Shown: positions 34,075 through 44,088 of the stretch, piece after piece
Layout of the letters: every line of letters begins with the position of its first letter
How positions within the stretch are numbered: position 1 is the stretch's first letter
DNA from: Chlorobiota bacterium
GTDB taxonomy: Bacteria > Bacteroidota > Ignavibacteria > OLB7
Reading direction: 5' to 3'
Assembly (NCBI GenBank): GCA_028287785.1
Contig: JAQBOZ010000030.1
Location: forward strand, 1-64,000
DNA length: 64,000 bases
The notes under the pieces: generated by a model
Database searches by the model: none
What the model was told of the DNA's origin: nothing
The model's input: only the letters and a program-made list of their open reading frames with translations
Position numbers and translations under genes: made by a program

Positions 34075-36762
34075 ATGATTTCGAACAGACTCCATTTACC
34101 CGGAGCGGCGGTTGCGCTCTGCGCGCTGCTGATCCTCGGCGTCGGTCTGGCCGGTTGCGGTTCCGCCCGGCCGCTGCGCCCGTACGGCAACCTGGGGGAT
34201 ACCATCAACTCCGCGGCGAACGATTTCGCGCTCGCCATCCGTCCCGACCGGCACTCCGTCTATTTCACTTCCGACCGTTCCGGCAACGAGGATATCTGGG
34301 GGGCGAAGGTGGATGATCCGGCCGCGTTCCATCCGGCCTGGGACACGTCGCAACTGGATCTGAAGGCGCTGCGGCGCCTGTCGCAGCCGACCACGAACGA
34401 CGGCGCGATGGTCTTTATCGATGAGACGCACGGCTTCTTCGCCTCCGGCCACGCCCCCGATACGCTCTTCGCGAAGGACGAGGGGCTGTTTGGCGGCATC
34501 ATCGGCGGCACCGATATCTTCGAGTTCTCCACGGCCAGCGGAATCCCCGTGGTGAGAAATCTCGGGCCGGCCATCAACTCCGGCCGCTGGGATTCCCACC
34601 CGACGGTGGCCTCGACCCGCGGCGGTGATTCGCTCCTGCTGATCTTTGCGTCCGATCGCCCCGATCACGGCGGCGGCTTCAGCTCCCCCTACGCCCGCCA
34701 GCTCGACGCCGAGGGGAACGTTGTGGACAGCGTCCACGGCAACGCCGATATCTACTACGCGTTCAGGATCGGCGGGACGTGGGGGCCGGTGCGGAACTTC
34801 GCGGACCTCCCCGGCGGGCTCGATATCAACACTCGAAAGAACGAGTATTCCCCCTTTCTCTACTGCATCGGGCAGAAGCCGCTTCTTCTGTTTTCCAGCA
34901 ACCGGAACGGCTCCTACGATATCTTCCAGACCGGCCTGAGCATCGATTTCGCCCACGCGTCGATCGGGATCGCCGGCGTCTCGCGGCTTCCGTTCGGCGC
35001 CGACTCCATCAACACCGATGCCGACGAGCGGTTCCCCTTTATCGCCGACGGGGCCGATGGGGGAGCGCGCTATCTCTACTTCTCCTCCAACCGGGATCAG
35101 CACGGACGGGCGTTCGGCGATCGGGAGATCAGGGGAGTCGGGGGCTTCGATATCTACAGGATGCCCTTCTCGTGCGATTGCCATCCGCCGAAGATCCGCT
35201 ACGAGGTGACAGTCCTGAACGCCGACAACCCCGGCGAGCCGGTGCAGGCGCCCCTTGTGCGGCTTCACCGGCTGCGCGGCGATGAAAAGGTGAGAGAGGA
35301 GCCATCGGTCAGGGGCGATATGGAGTCGCGCGGCAACCCCGCCGTCTTTACGCTGGATTACGGGACCGATTACGGCGTCTTCGGCGGGTCATCGTGGGAC
35401 TCCATCGATTGCGCCGGCGGGCGCGGGATGGTGGAGTACTACATCTATGGCCGCGAGCGGGCGATAACCCCGGTGGTGGCGGTGACGATGGTCCCCACCC
35501 CGCGCGATTCACTCTTCGGCGTGCGGCATATCGTCTCCATCGATACCGTCGTTGTTGACACCGTATCTCTTGCCGATGCATCGACCATCGCGGCGACCGC
35601 CACATCGACCATCGAGCGGATTGCCAGGGATGGCGAGTATCTGCTTGTGACGCGGCATGTACGGGAGAGGCAGGAGAGGGTCACCGGCGGAACGATGCGG
35701 ACGGTAACGGTGAACATCCCCCGCTACGACACCCTTGCCCGGTTCGACACGGTCTACCTGAGAACCGGCGACACATTCCATCTGGCCCCCTCGGCGCGGG
35801 TGCGGCGGTATGGGGCATCGGCGGTGCCGGTATCGCAGGCGGACGTGGTCATCCGCGATACCGTCATGGTGCGGCCGAAGTTCTACACGCCGCCGCTCTG
35901 CGAGTGGCTCTATACGCGCGATGTTCCGTTCGAACGCAACGTCCCCTATTTCCAGACCGGGTTCTGGGAGGTGAACACCAGCGCCGGGCTGGAGCGCGAC
36001 CGGCGAAGGCTGGGGTCGGCGGAGCTGGCGGACGCCAACTTCATCGAGCTGCATCCCGATAACAACTACTTCGGCACGGTGACGGGGGAGAAGCGGGAGC
36101 GGCGCGTGAGGGAGTACACGGCATTCGCGCAGAAGGTGGACCGGAATCTGGGGCAGATGGCGAGCGAGCTGACGGGGCAGATCATCCCCGAATATCTCGA
36201 GTTCGAGGCGCGGTCCAAGGGAAGCAACCCGAAGCTGGTGATACAGATCCTCGCCTTCTCCGATTTCCGTCCGGTGCAGCGCGGCTACTATGCCGGCAGC
36301 GAGCCGGTGCGGTATGTCGGCGGGCGGTACGATGCGGCGAACGGCGCGCTGACGGCATACGATGTCAGTGTCCCCGCCGGCGCGTCGCTCGTGGGCCAGG
36401 ATAACGATACGCTCTCCAAGCTGCGCGCCTATTTCGGCTACCGCGAGCTGCTGAAGCATCTGGAGCGCGACCCGGTCTTCTCGCGGATGATCGCCGACGG
36501 CACGGTCCTCCTTCCGTTTCCGAATATCAACGCCGCGGAGTACATGCGCCGGATGAGCAGGGCGAAGATCATTGTGACGATGGAGGGGAGGTTTGTTGAT
36601 GGGCGGGTGCAGCCGACAACGGCCGGGTATACCGACAGGAAGGGGGATTACTACGATCTGGATGATGTGCGGCGGATCGACGTGCAGGTCAACAGGCTGG
36701 AGTACGACGGCGTATCGCTCAGGAAATCCCCCTGCTGCTCGGAACCGCCGCCGAAAAAGTAG
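34075..36762 (+). CDS. Large PD40-propeller lipoprotein with divergent C-terminal domain
   Basis: This 895-residue protein has a lipobox (VGLAGCGS). PD40 blades resemble the PorE-type propeller: LAIRPDRHSVYFTSDRSG, LLLFSSNRNGSYDIF and YLYFSSNRDQHGRAFG. A central region of repeated Thr/Val-rich strands follows. The C-terminal 230 residues include an OmpA-like pattern without a clear TDxxG motif (VIQILAFSDFRP, AKIIVTMEGRFVDGRV). It is about 370 residues longer than the PD40/OmpA protein at 16669. It closes the four-gene cluster and is followed by a terminator. Confidence 0.85.
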   Translation: MISNRLHLPGAAVALCALLILGVGLAGCGSARPLRPYGNLGDTINSAANDFALAIRPDRHSVYFTSDRSGNEDIWGAKVDDPAAFHPAWDTSQLDLKALRRLSQPTTNDGAMVFIDETHGFFASGHAPDTLFAKDEGLFGGIIGGTDIFEFSTASGIPVVRNLGPAINSGRWDSHPTVASTRGGDSLLLIFASDRPDHGGGFSSPYARQLDAEGNVVDSVHGNADIYYAFRIGGTWGPVRNFADLPGGLDINTRKNEYSPFLYCIGQKPLLLFSSNRNGSYDIFQTGLSIDFAHASIGIAGVSRLPFGADSINTDADERFPFIADGADGGARYLYFSSNRDQHGRAFGDREIRGVGGFDIYRMPFSCDCHPPKIRYEVTVLNADNPGEPVQAPLVRLHRLRGDEKVREEPSVRGDMESRGNPAVFTLDYGTDYGVFGGSSWDSIDCAGGRGMVEYYIYGRERAITPVVAVTMVPTPRDSLFGVRHIVSIDTVVVDTVSLADASTIAATATSTIERIARDGEYLLVTRHVRERQERVTGGTMRTVTVNIPRYDTLARFDTVYLRTGDTFHLAPSARVRRYGASAVPVSQADVVIRDTVMVRPKFYTPPLCEWLYTRDVPFERNVPYFQTGFWEVNTSAGLERDRRRLGSAELADANFIELHPDNNYFGTVTGEKRERRVREYTAFAQKVDRNLGQMASELTGQIIPEYLEFEARSKGSNPKLVIQILAFSDFRPVQRGYYAGSEPVRYVGGRYDAANGALTAYDVSVPAGASLVGQDNDTLSKLRAYFGYRELLKHLERDPVFSRMIADGTVLLPFPNINAAEYMRRMSRAKIIVTMEGRFVDGRVQPTTAGYTDRKGDYYDLDDVRRIDVQVNRLEYDGVSLRKSPCCSEPPPKK

Positions 36763-36794
36763 AAGCATGAAGATAAAGCCTTGCATGGACGATT

Positions 36795-36821
36795 GCGGGG
36801 GCGGACTGACCCGTCCCCCGC
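36795..36821. terminator. Bidirectional hairpin terminator
   Basis: GCGGGGGCGG pairs with CCGTCCCCCGC (one bulge) between the convergent PD40 gene and the small membrane protein gene. Confidence 0.6.
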
Positions 36822-36860
36822 CGTATCGTCAATACAATCGAGACCGATCGGAGAAGATGA

Positions 36861-37076
36861 CTAGTTTGGAAACACCAGCCTGATCACCATCAGCACGACG
36901 ACGCATGTCATGACAAAGCCGAGCGCAAATCCGACGGCCGCGCCATCGCGCCTTCCGAGCAGATACCAGCGTGGGAACGAGGAGAAATAGGAGCCGCGAC
37001 CGCGATAGTGCATGGCGGTCGCCATTGAATGGTGATTCCTGTAGGAACTCGCCTTCAGAAGCTGAAGAAATGCCAT
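36861..37076 (-). CDS. Small membrane protein, 71 residues
   Basis: The frame encodes a basic, aromatic N-terminal half (HYRGRGSYFSSFPRWYLLGRR) followed by one strong transmembrane helix (AAVGFALGFVMTCVVVLMVIRLVF) that ends the protein. The start at 37076 is chosen because GGAGGT lies six bases upstream, one of the best ribosome binding sites in the window. An in-frame start 39 bases earlier is rejected. The positive stretch before the helix predicts a cytoplasmic N-terminus. No family is recognised. Confidence 0.65.
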   Translation of the reverse strand: MAFLQLLKASSYRNHHSMATAMHYRGRGSYFSSFPRWYLLGRRDGAAVGFALGFVMTCVVVLMVIRLVFPN

Positions 37077-37209
37077 TGTTGGACCTCCGGCATATGTGTG
37101 GATTCGGGTCGCCACGACTTTCGGGTTCTGGATTCCCTGAGAATGGCGGACACGAGGACTCTGGACGGGGCTAATATATATCGCGGGAAGGAAAAAGCAA
37201 AACGGTGGC

Positions 37210-37517
37210 GTGGTGACTCAGGTTAAATCCAGTCTTCCATCCGCTGAACAATCATCGATCGGCGATCCCTTCTTCTCTCTTCAAGCTCCGTAGGAGCGCG
37301 CCGGTTGTAGCAACGATGCTCCCATCTCCCGCTCAAGCTCCATCGGAGCGAACCATCACCGCATCCGTGCCAAATGGTACGCTCCGATGGAGCTTGAGAT
37401 CACGGAAGGCGTGGCGATGCTACAACCGGTACGCCCCGATGGGGCTGGAAGGAGAGATGCCGAATGCCCTCCATGCGTCCAAACAGCATGAACCGTATCC
37501 CAACCTGAGTTACTGCC
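37210..37517 (-). repeat. MITE-like element, copy 3 (tandem, inverted orientation)
   Basis: The left end is GTGGTGACTCAGGTTAAAT and the right end is AACCTGAGTTACTGCC, inverted termini of the same family. Internal palindromes include AGCTCCGTAGGAGCG and GGTACGCTCCGATGGAGC, and the distal ACGCCCCGATGGGGCTGG lies at the right. Its orientation is opposite to copies 1, 2 and 5. It is separated from copy 4 by eight bases. Confidence 0.8.
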
Positions 37518-37525
37518 AGCGGTGG

Positions 37526-37835
37526 CGTAGTGACGCAGGTTAAATCCACCTCTCCGGTTGATAGCGTGATGATCCAGCGACGATCCTCTGATCACTCTTC
37601 AAGCTCTGTCAGGAGCGCGCCGGTTGTAGCAACGATACCTCTGTTTCTTACTTAAGCTCCAGAGGAGCGTACCATTCTGCCGGCATGTGAGGATGGTGCG
37701 CTCCTCTGGAGCCTGGAATCATGGGGGCGTGGCGATGCTACAACCGGTACGCCCCGATGGGGCTGGGAAGCCAGATGCCGGATGCCGAATATGACTCCGA
37801 GCATCATCCACAGCATCTTAACCTGAGTTACTACC
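37526..37835 (-). repeat. MITE-like element, copy 4 (tandem, inverted orientation)
   Basis: The left end is CGTAGTGACGCAGGTTAAAT and the right end is TTAACCTGAGTTACTACC. It is more similar to copy 2 (ATTCTGCCGGCATGTGAGG and the surrounding arms) than to its tandem neighbour, so the tandem pair probably arose by two insertions rather than by local duplication. Confidence 0.8.
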
Positions 37836-37928
37836 AGCGGCCGCTGGAAATTCATTTTGCGTGATGATCTTTTGTTCCGCGAGCGGTTCCATGTATCCCG
37901 ATGCGTGCCGGCGCGGGAGAAACTGAAT

Positions 37929-38849
37929 CTATTTTTCCCCCGGACCGGCCGTTACCAGCTCGCGCTGAACGCCGGCATAGAGCGCCGGAGCCAGGCCCGG
38001 GGCCCCCTCCGACTGTTCCTCCACGGTCCTGAGCAGCGGGCGAACCGCCAGGCCGCCACGGGTCATCTCCACGATCACCATCACCCCCATTCCCAGCAGC
38101 GAAGCCATCAATGCGACCGGCGCCACGGCCATCTCGGTCAGCCACGCGGGGCGCTCGTGTCCGGTGATCACCGCCGCCACCTCGCTGGTATTGGAGCGCG
38201 TCCTTACCGATCGAATGTCGAACCCGAACCGCTCGGCGTATCCCTTGATCACGTCCAGGCTGAGGAGGTATTCCGATGTCATGGCGTACCGCGCCAGCCA
38301 GTTGCCCCGCCGCATCCGCGCCGGGAGCGATCCGAAGTTGAGCGCCCCCACCAGGAGCGTTCCGCCGGGAGCCAGCCAGTGCCGGGCGCGATCGAAGAGA
38401 AGGGATGGCGATGTGAACGACTCCAGCCCGCGGGCGCAGAGGATAAGATCGAACTGATCGGGAAGGAAGGAATGCGTTTCAAATTTCGCCTGGAAGGTGG
38501 GAATCCCCGGCACCTCGCCGCTTCCCGGCTCCGAGAGGACCATCATGCTTACCCCCAGATCGCGCGCGGTCGCGGCCACGGCGGCCGAGGGAACGCCGAC
38601 CAGCAGGACCGACAGCATCCGGTTCTCCGCAAGCCTTTTCAGGAGATCGATCATCAGGGCATCCGGCATGCCGGCGCGACCCCGCGGATCATCACGGAGG
38701 GCATGCTCGCCCCGTGCGACGCTTACCAGGCCGCAATCGAGACAGCGGCGTGCGACCACGTCCGCGGAAAGCTTCACGGACTGATGCCGGAAGCTTCCGC
38801 AGAGATCACACGGGGGTATCCACGTGTCGGATTTCGGATCGAATGCCAT
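37929..38849 (-). CDS. Methyltransferase-like protein with zinc ribbon and C-terminal membrane helix
   Basis: This 306-residue protein begins with a zinc-ribbon-like pair (CDLCG near 14 and CLDCGL near 36). The following domain keeps late class I methyltransferase features, such as FDLILCARGLESF and HWLAPGGTLLVGAL. The SAM-binding motif I position reads VLLVGVPSAAV rather than the usual DxGxGxG, so cofactor binding is doubtful. A hydrophobic helix (ALMASLLGMGVMVIVEM) lies near the C-terminus. The ATG at 38849 is preferred; a TTG at 38903 would add 18 residues. It follows the alpha-2-macroglobulin genes' opposite end and has no obvious partner. Confidence 0.65.
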   Translation of the reverse strand: MAFDPKSDTWIPPCDLCGSFRHQSVKLSADVVARRCLDCGLVSVARGEHALRDDPRGRAGMPDALMIDLLKRLAENRMLSVLLVGVPSAAVAATARDLGVSMMVLSEPGSGEVPGIPTFQAKFETHSFLPDQFDLILCARGLESFTSPSLLFDRARHWLAPGGTLLVGALNFGSLPARMRRGNWLARYAMTSEYLLSLDVIKGYAERFGFDIRSVRTRSNTSEVAAVITGHERPAWLTEMAVAPVALMASLLGMGVMVIVEMTRGGLAVRPLLRTVEEQSEGAPGLAPALYAGVQRELVTAGPGEK

Positions 38850-38935
38850 TATTCCATTGCTTTGATCATCGGCGAGGAGTACGCCACACCAGCTCTCCTC
38901 CAACGATGAAAACTACAATCCCCACACCAAAAACG

Positions 38936-41900
38936 CTACTCCGTAATGTTCAGGGATACCGCGCCGCTGTTCCCCCGCACTTCGGGGAAATACATCAGCG
39001 TGGCAACCGAGGGCATCACCGAATAGGTTCCGGGGATCTGCGCCCGCATGATATAGCTGAACTCGTACGGCCGCGCTCCCACCTCGCGGGCGAAGAAGGA
39101 GACCTTCTCATCGCGCACATCGCGGTCGGCGTACCACCAGTTCCAACTGTCATCGCCCTCCAGCGCGCGCTTGTCGTCGCCGTATTCCGCCTCGCCGGCG
39201 ATATGATATCCCTCGGTGTTGGTCACCACCTCGCATCCGGCCGGCAGCGGGTCCTCCAGCATGAAATACTCGTAGCGGCTGTCGGGGATCACCTTCACCT
39301 TCACGAATATCTCATCGCCGGTGCGGACGGTGCCGGTCATCGGGGTCTTGGTATAGACGTAGATATCGCCCCGTTTCTGCTTCCTGAGCGTGTAATACTC
39401 GCGCACCACCTTGAAGCCGGAGGTGGCCGGACGGAGCGCGGCGCCCGTTGCATAGTACACCACGCGGGCCGATGTGTAGAGCCGTCCCGTCCCGTTCTTT
39501 TCAACCGTGACGCTGTTGCTGCCGTTGCGGAGCGCGGCGTTCAGGCGCACCCGCTGTTCCGGCTGGAAGACATCGGCGCGGGTCATCTGCCGGGAGAAGA
39601 CCTGCTGGCCGTTCACCTTGACGATGACGCTGTAGTCCGGGTTCACCTCGCCGGAGTTCTTGAGCTGATCGACCAGCGCGTAGATCACCGTGGCGGTCTG
39701 CCGCGTGTTGTGCCAGGAATCCCCCTGCTTCTGCGAGAGGAGCCAGCGGACTCCCTTGCGGGTAAGATCGGACTCCCCGCGCGTCTCCAGCAGCGCCTTT
39801 ACGGCAAATGCCGTCATCTCCACCGGATCGCTCTGCCAGTCCCAGCGTCGCGCCTTCGGCTGCCAGTAGGCATAGGTCTCGGCAACCACCGCGCTTTTCT
39901 CCAGCACGCCGGCGATGGCCGATGCCTCGGTCGTCATCCCCTGATAGCTGGCGGCAAGGGTCAGGAGGGCACGGCAGTAATTGTTGATCGTGTCGCGCCG
40001 CGCCATCTCCCTGATCCTGTCGGTCAGGTAGCGCTGGGGTTTCCCCTGGTTCACAAGGGAGAGGACATAGAGGGAGTACGCCTGCGTCGTTGCCTCGATC
40101 GGGCGGATGACGGTGGCCGGAACCGCCTGCGGCCAGGGGGCGGGGACCTCCATCTTTCCATCGACCACGATTTTCTGGAGCGCGGTCAGGCCCTTGGTAT
40201 ACCGGTCGTCCAGCACGTCGTATCCCTCGCGCCGCGCTATCGTCATGCCGTAGATGACATAGGCCGTCATGTATGGATCGGTCTTGTCGTTGACCCACCA
40301 TCCCCATCCGCCATCATCATGCTGCATGCCGTAGAGGCGGCTCAGGCTCTTGGCCGCGATCTTCGGGATCGCCGCGCGCTTCTTGGTATCGAACGGCAGA
40401 TCCAGCTTGCGGAGCACATCCGCCACCACGATCGACGGAAGGAACCGGCTCATGGTCTGCTCGACGCAGCCGTACGGGTAGCCGATAAGGCTGTCGAGCG
40501 AGCCGAGGATGGAGCCCGCCAGCGACGGGGAGAGCGTTACATACAGCTCGCCGGTGGAGGGATCGGAGCCATCGGGGAGCTGAAGGTTGATGGTCCTGTT
40601 CCCGGTAGGCTCGCTCACCTCCGCCATGGCGCCGGTCGCCAGCCGCATTCCGCGCGCCAGCACCGGAACGGTAAGCTCCATCGCGTCCGATTCCTCGTTG
40701 GTCAGCGCCTTTACCGTCAGCGACGACGTGCCGCTTTTCGGGGCCGTCACCTTCCAGTCGATCCGTTTCTCGCCGTTGGCCGGGATGGTGATGGTCCGCT
40801 CGCGATCGGCCACCGAGACGTTCTCGCCGGAGAATTCCACCTTCGTGATCTTCTCGCTCTTCAGGTAGTTGTGGATCGTCGTCGCGATCAGAAGCTCATC
40901 GCCCTGAATCATGAAACGCGGCGTCTCCATCCTGACCAGCAGATCCTTCCGGGCGATCACCCTCGCGGTTGCCTCGCCGACGGCGGTGTTGGCGGTAACG
41001 CCGCGCGCGGTGATCCGCCACGTGGTGAGATTGTCCGGGAAATCCAGCGCCAGCTTGGCGCGCCCATCCGCACCGGTCCGCACCGATGGCGCCCAGAGCA
41101 TCATATCCTTGAAGTTCTTCCGCACCACCGGCTGGAGGAACATGTTTCCCTTCACATCGCCGAACGCCAGCGATCGTCCGCCGTTCTTGCCGCTCATCGC
41201 AAGCCGCGCGTTTGCGTCCGATCGCCTGCCGGCCGCGCCGTAGAGGGCGTCGGTGGCATCCTTGTCCAGCTCCGATGTCTCGCCGTAGAAGCTGAAGTTG
41301 AGCGACGATGTCGTGGAGACCTCGTTCCAGCGGGTGCCGTAGAAATAGTGCTGGATGTTCGGCGTGGCGTCCGGGCGGATGGCGTAGACAGCTTCATCCA
41401 CGACGCCGAGTGCGATATCCACGTTCTCCACGGGCGTTCCCCCCTCATCGAGCGCGCGGACCATCACCGTCCCCTTGTCGCCGGGGCGATAGGTGTCCTT
41501 GTCGGTCGTCACCTCGATATGGAGGAGCTTTCCTTCAGGGACCACGGAGATCCGCTGGCTTTCGCTGTACAGCTCGTTGTTGACGATGGCGGCCGCGCTC
41601 AGGTAGACCGACGGCGCGTAGCGCGCCTCGATCGGGACATGGACGATGGCGGAGGTCGAGGTAAGCCGCTCGATCTGATGCGAGTAGATGGTCGATCCCT
41701 CCACGGTGATCAGCGCGTCCAGCCCGGCGGCCGGCATCACGATCATCGCGTTCATCGTCTCGCCCGGCTTGTAGGCGGGCTTGTCCGGGATGATCTGCAC
41801 GTTGCTCGATCCCTCGCGATACCAGTCGGTGTAGTTCGCGTCGGCCACGTAGATGTAGTTCGATTCGGTGATCTCCGTGCCGCGTCTGTCGCGCGCGGAG

Positions 41901-43894
41901 ATCTGCACCTCGAAGTAGCCCGCGCGTTGCGCGGTGTAGTAGAGCGTCCCCTTTCCCGATGCGTCGGTGGCGCCGTTGCCGGTCCAGATCGTCTCGGTCC
42001 GCCGTTCATAATCGAACTGGTGATCCTCGGTCGGCGTCTTGGCGGCGACCTTCTCCCACCAGGTCCTGCGGACGTTGACATTGAAGGGGGTTGCCACCGG
42101 CTTGTCGCCATCGAACGTGGCGATTTCGACATCGAGGCGCGCCTTGTCCGACGGCTTGTAGACGTACTTGTCGGTGCTGGTGGAGACGTAGAATTCGCCG
42201 CGCGTCACCTCCACGGATTTCGCGCCGGAGATGGAGCGGCGGCTGTTGTCGACCACGTTGGCCTGCACGCGATAGACGTAATCCTCGCTCGCCGTGTCGG
42301 CGGTGCGATAGGTGATTGCCAGCGTACCGTCGCTGTTGAGCCTGGCCGTATCGGATTCCACCATCTCCATCCGGTAGACCGAGAAATCATCGTTATCCGA
42401 CTCGTAGAGGTAGGCCCAGTCGGAGCCCCGCCACCAGGGGCGCCAGTAGCGCGCGCGATAGATGAAGTACTCCACCTCCGCGTTTGCCACGGGGGAGCCG
42501 AAGAAATAGTCAGCCTTCACGGTGGCGTTGATCACATCGCCCCGCGTGTAATTCTGCTTGTCGGTGGTCACCACCACCTTGTATTCCGGCTTCTTGTACT
42601 CCTCGACCTCGAAGTTGAACCACTCCTCGCTGGAGGGAACATTTTTCCGGGTCACCTTGATGGAGTAGCTGCCGAGCGGCGGCTCCTCCCCGAGGGTGAG
42701 CTGGCCGTTGAAGGTCCCCATGTCGGAGAGGCGGAATGTGTCGCGGCGGACCATATCGCCACGGGAGTCCTGGACTTCCGCGATCAGCGTATCGGTGCCG
42801 GTGGTGTTGGAGTAGGTGCCGTCCTGGGCCACGTTGCGGAAGATGCCGCGGTAGTAGACGGTCTGCGCCGGACGGTAGACGGGGCGGTCGGTATGGAGGA
42901 AGACCCGCATGTTCCCCTCCGATCCGAAGCTGTAGAAGTAGGGGTCGGAGATCACGAAGTTCCCATCCTTCTCACCGGTGACAAGCACCTGGCGCTCGCG
43001 GTAATCCCATCGCCATTCCTCTTCCTCGTCGGCCTCGCTGTTCTCCCCATCGGTCCCGGCCTTGTGGACGCGTTCCGGCGGGGCGGGGATCTCCGACATG
43101 AGGATGCCATCGCTGCCCGTGGATTTCTCGGTGATTCTGTTGCCGGCGCGGGAGACGACCAGCGGGACATCGGCCACTTTTTCACCGGTCTTGGTGTTGA
43201 CCACGTAGGAGAGAAGCTCGGAGTTGGACTGCTTGATCACCATTCCCAGCTCCGAGATCACCAGCACGGTGATCGAGCGCCGTCCGCGGGCGCGGGCCTC
43301 CACCAGATAGACGCCCTTCTCCTTCACCGGAACCGGGATGGAGACGTAGCTCCAGGCATCCTCCTTCTTCGGCTGGAACTGATATTCCCATGAGCTGATG
43401 ATCGGATAATGTTCGGCCCCCTTTGGGATATCATCCACCACCAGGCCGTTGGTCGGTTTCGGGCCCGGCCCCTTCTTCTCATCCTTTGCCGCCTTTGTGC
43501 CGTTCAGATCCGCCACATCGCGGATGGCGCGGCGCGATTCCGCCGGCATCACGTCGCGGGCGGCGTAACGGGCATCGCGCGTCACCTTCTCGTAGCCCAT
43601 CCTGATCATATCGAACGTGTTCGGCTGGGCAAGGGAGCGGAGCGTTGGGGAATGGGGATCGGCCTGGGCCTGGAAGAACTCCACGGGGTCGTTGATCTTG
43701 AACGCGCGGAGGTAGATCGTCCCCTTGCCGACGGCGTTGCCGTTGAACTCGATGGCGGTTTCCGGATCGCCCGGCGTGTAGATCTTGTTGGATGAGATGC
43801 TGAAGTAGAACGAGCTGTCATCCCCCGCGAACGCGAACGCGCAGAGAGTGGAGATGACGATCAGAATCCTCGTTGTAAACGACCGGAAGTTCAT
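38936..43894 (-). CDS. Alpha-2-macroglobulin family protein, paralogue 1
   Basis: This 1652-residue secreted protein has a signal peptide (ILIVISTLCAFAFAG), a string of MG domains (for example VFLHTDRPVYRPAQTVYYRG), a central bait-like/variable region and a CUB-thioester region. The thioester motif is CVEQ with C1143, in GYPYGCVEQTMSRFLP, and GGWGWW typical of the thioester domain follows. The MG10-like end carries ADVFQPEQ and LPAGCEVV. Bacterial members trap attacking proteases by covalent linkage. There is no lipobox Cys after the signal, unlike E. coli ECAM. A GAGGAT ribosome binding site precedes the ATG. It lies 194 bases downstream of its paralogue. Confidence 0.93.
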   Translation of the reverse strand: MNFRSFTTRILIVISTLCAFAFAGDDSSFYFSISSNKIYTPGDPETAIEFNGNAVGKGTIYLRAFKINDPVEFFQAQADPHSPTLRSLAQPNTFDMIRMGYEKVTRDARYAARDVMPAESRRAIRDVADLNGTKAAKDEKKGPGPKPTNGLVVDDIPKGAEHYPIISSWEYQFQPKKEDAWSYVSIPVPVKEKGVYLVEARARGRRSITVLVISELGMVIKQSNSELLSYVVNTKTGEKVADVPLVVSRAGNRITEKSTGSDGILMSEIPAPPERVHKAGTDGENSEADEEEEWRWDYRERQVLVTGEKDGNFVISDPYFYSFGSEGNMRVFLHTDRPVYRPAQTVYYRGIFRNVAQDGTYSNTTGTDTLIAEVQDSRGDMVRRDTFRLSDMGTFNGQLTLGEEPPLGSYSIKVTRKNVPSSEEWFNFEVEEYKKPEYKVVVTTDKQNYTRGDVINATVKADYFFGSPVANAEVEYFIYRARYWRPWWRGSDWAYLYESDNDDFSVYRMEMVESDTARLNSDGTLAITYRTADTASEDYVYRVQANVVDNSRRSISGAKSVEVTRGEFYVSTSTDKYVYKPSDKARLDVEIATFDGDKPVATPFNVNVRRTWWEKVAAKTPTEDHQFDYERRTETIWTGNGATDASGKGTLYYTAQRAGYFEVQISARDRRGTEITESNYIYVADANYTDWYREGSSNVQIIPDKPAYKPGETMNAMIVMPAAGLDALITVEGSTIYSHQIERLTSTSAIVHVPIEARYAPSVYLSAAAIVNNELYSESQRISVVPEGKLLHIEVTTDKDTYRPGDKGTVMVRALDEGGTPVENVDIALGVVDEAVYAIRPDATPNIQHYFYGTRWNEVSTTSSLNFSFYGETSELDKDATDALYGAAGRRSDANARLAMSGKNGGRSLAFGDVKGNMFLQPVVRKNFKDMMLWAPSVRTGADGRAKLALDFPDNLTTWRITARGVTANTAVGEATARVIARKDLLVRMETPRFMIQGDELLIATTIHNYLKSEKITKVEFSGENVSVADRERTITIPANGEKRIDWKVTAPKSGTSSLTVKALTNEESDAMELTVPVLARGMRLATGAMAEVSEPTGNRTINLQLPDGSDPSTGELYVTLSPSLAGSILGSLDSLIGYPYGCVEQTMSRFLPSIVVADVLRKLDLPFDTKKRAAIPKIAAKSLSRLYGMQHDDGGWGWWVNDKTDPYMTAYVIYGMTIARREGYDVLDDRYTKGLTALQKIVVDGKMEVPAPWPQAVPATVIRPIEATTQAYSLYVLSLVNQGKPQRYLTDRIREMARRDTINNYCRALLTLAASYQGMTTEASAIAGVLEKSAVVAETYAYWQPKARRWDWQSDPVEMTAFAVKALLETRGESDLTRKGVRWLLSQKQGDSWHNTRQTATVIYALVDQLKNSGEVNPDYSVIVKVNGQQVFSRQMTRADVFQPEQRVRLNAALRNGSNSVTVEKNGTGRLYTSARVVYYATGAALRPATSGFKVVREYYTLRKQKRGDIYVYTKTPMTGTVRTGDEIFVKVKVIPDSRYEYFMLEDPLPAGCEVVTNTEGYHIAGEAEYGDDKRALEGDDSWNWWYADRDVRDEKVSFFAREVGARPYEFSYIMRAQIPGTYSVMPSVATLMYFPEVRGNSGAVSLNITE

Positions 43895-44030
43895 GAAGAT
43901 ATCCTCGAAAAGCTGGAGTTGGCCCCGTAAAACCGGCCGTGAACTTACGGCAATTGACGTTCCCGATGAATAAGGGAATGCCAGGTGATGAAGTTAGATG
44001 ATCGAGGGGTGAGCCGGAGGGGGATACGGA

Positions 44031-44063
44031 GGCGGCCGCGGGGATGATCTCCCCGCGGCCGCC
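44031..44063 (-). terminator. Strong hairpin between the two alpha-2-macroglobulin genes
   Basis: Perfect 13-base arms, GGCGGCCGCGGGG and CCCCGCGGCCGCC, with a seven-base loop, start 26 bases after the stop of the upstream (minus-strand) paralogue. Without a T-run it may terminate only partly, or protect the 3' end. Confidence 0.65.
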
Positions 44064-44088
44064 CGTTTCCGATTCGTTATCGCCATGC

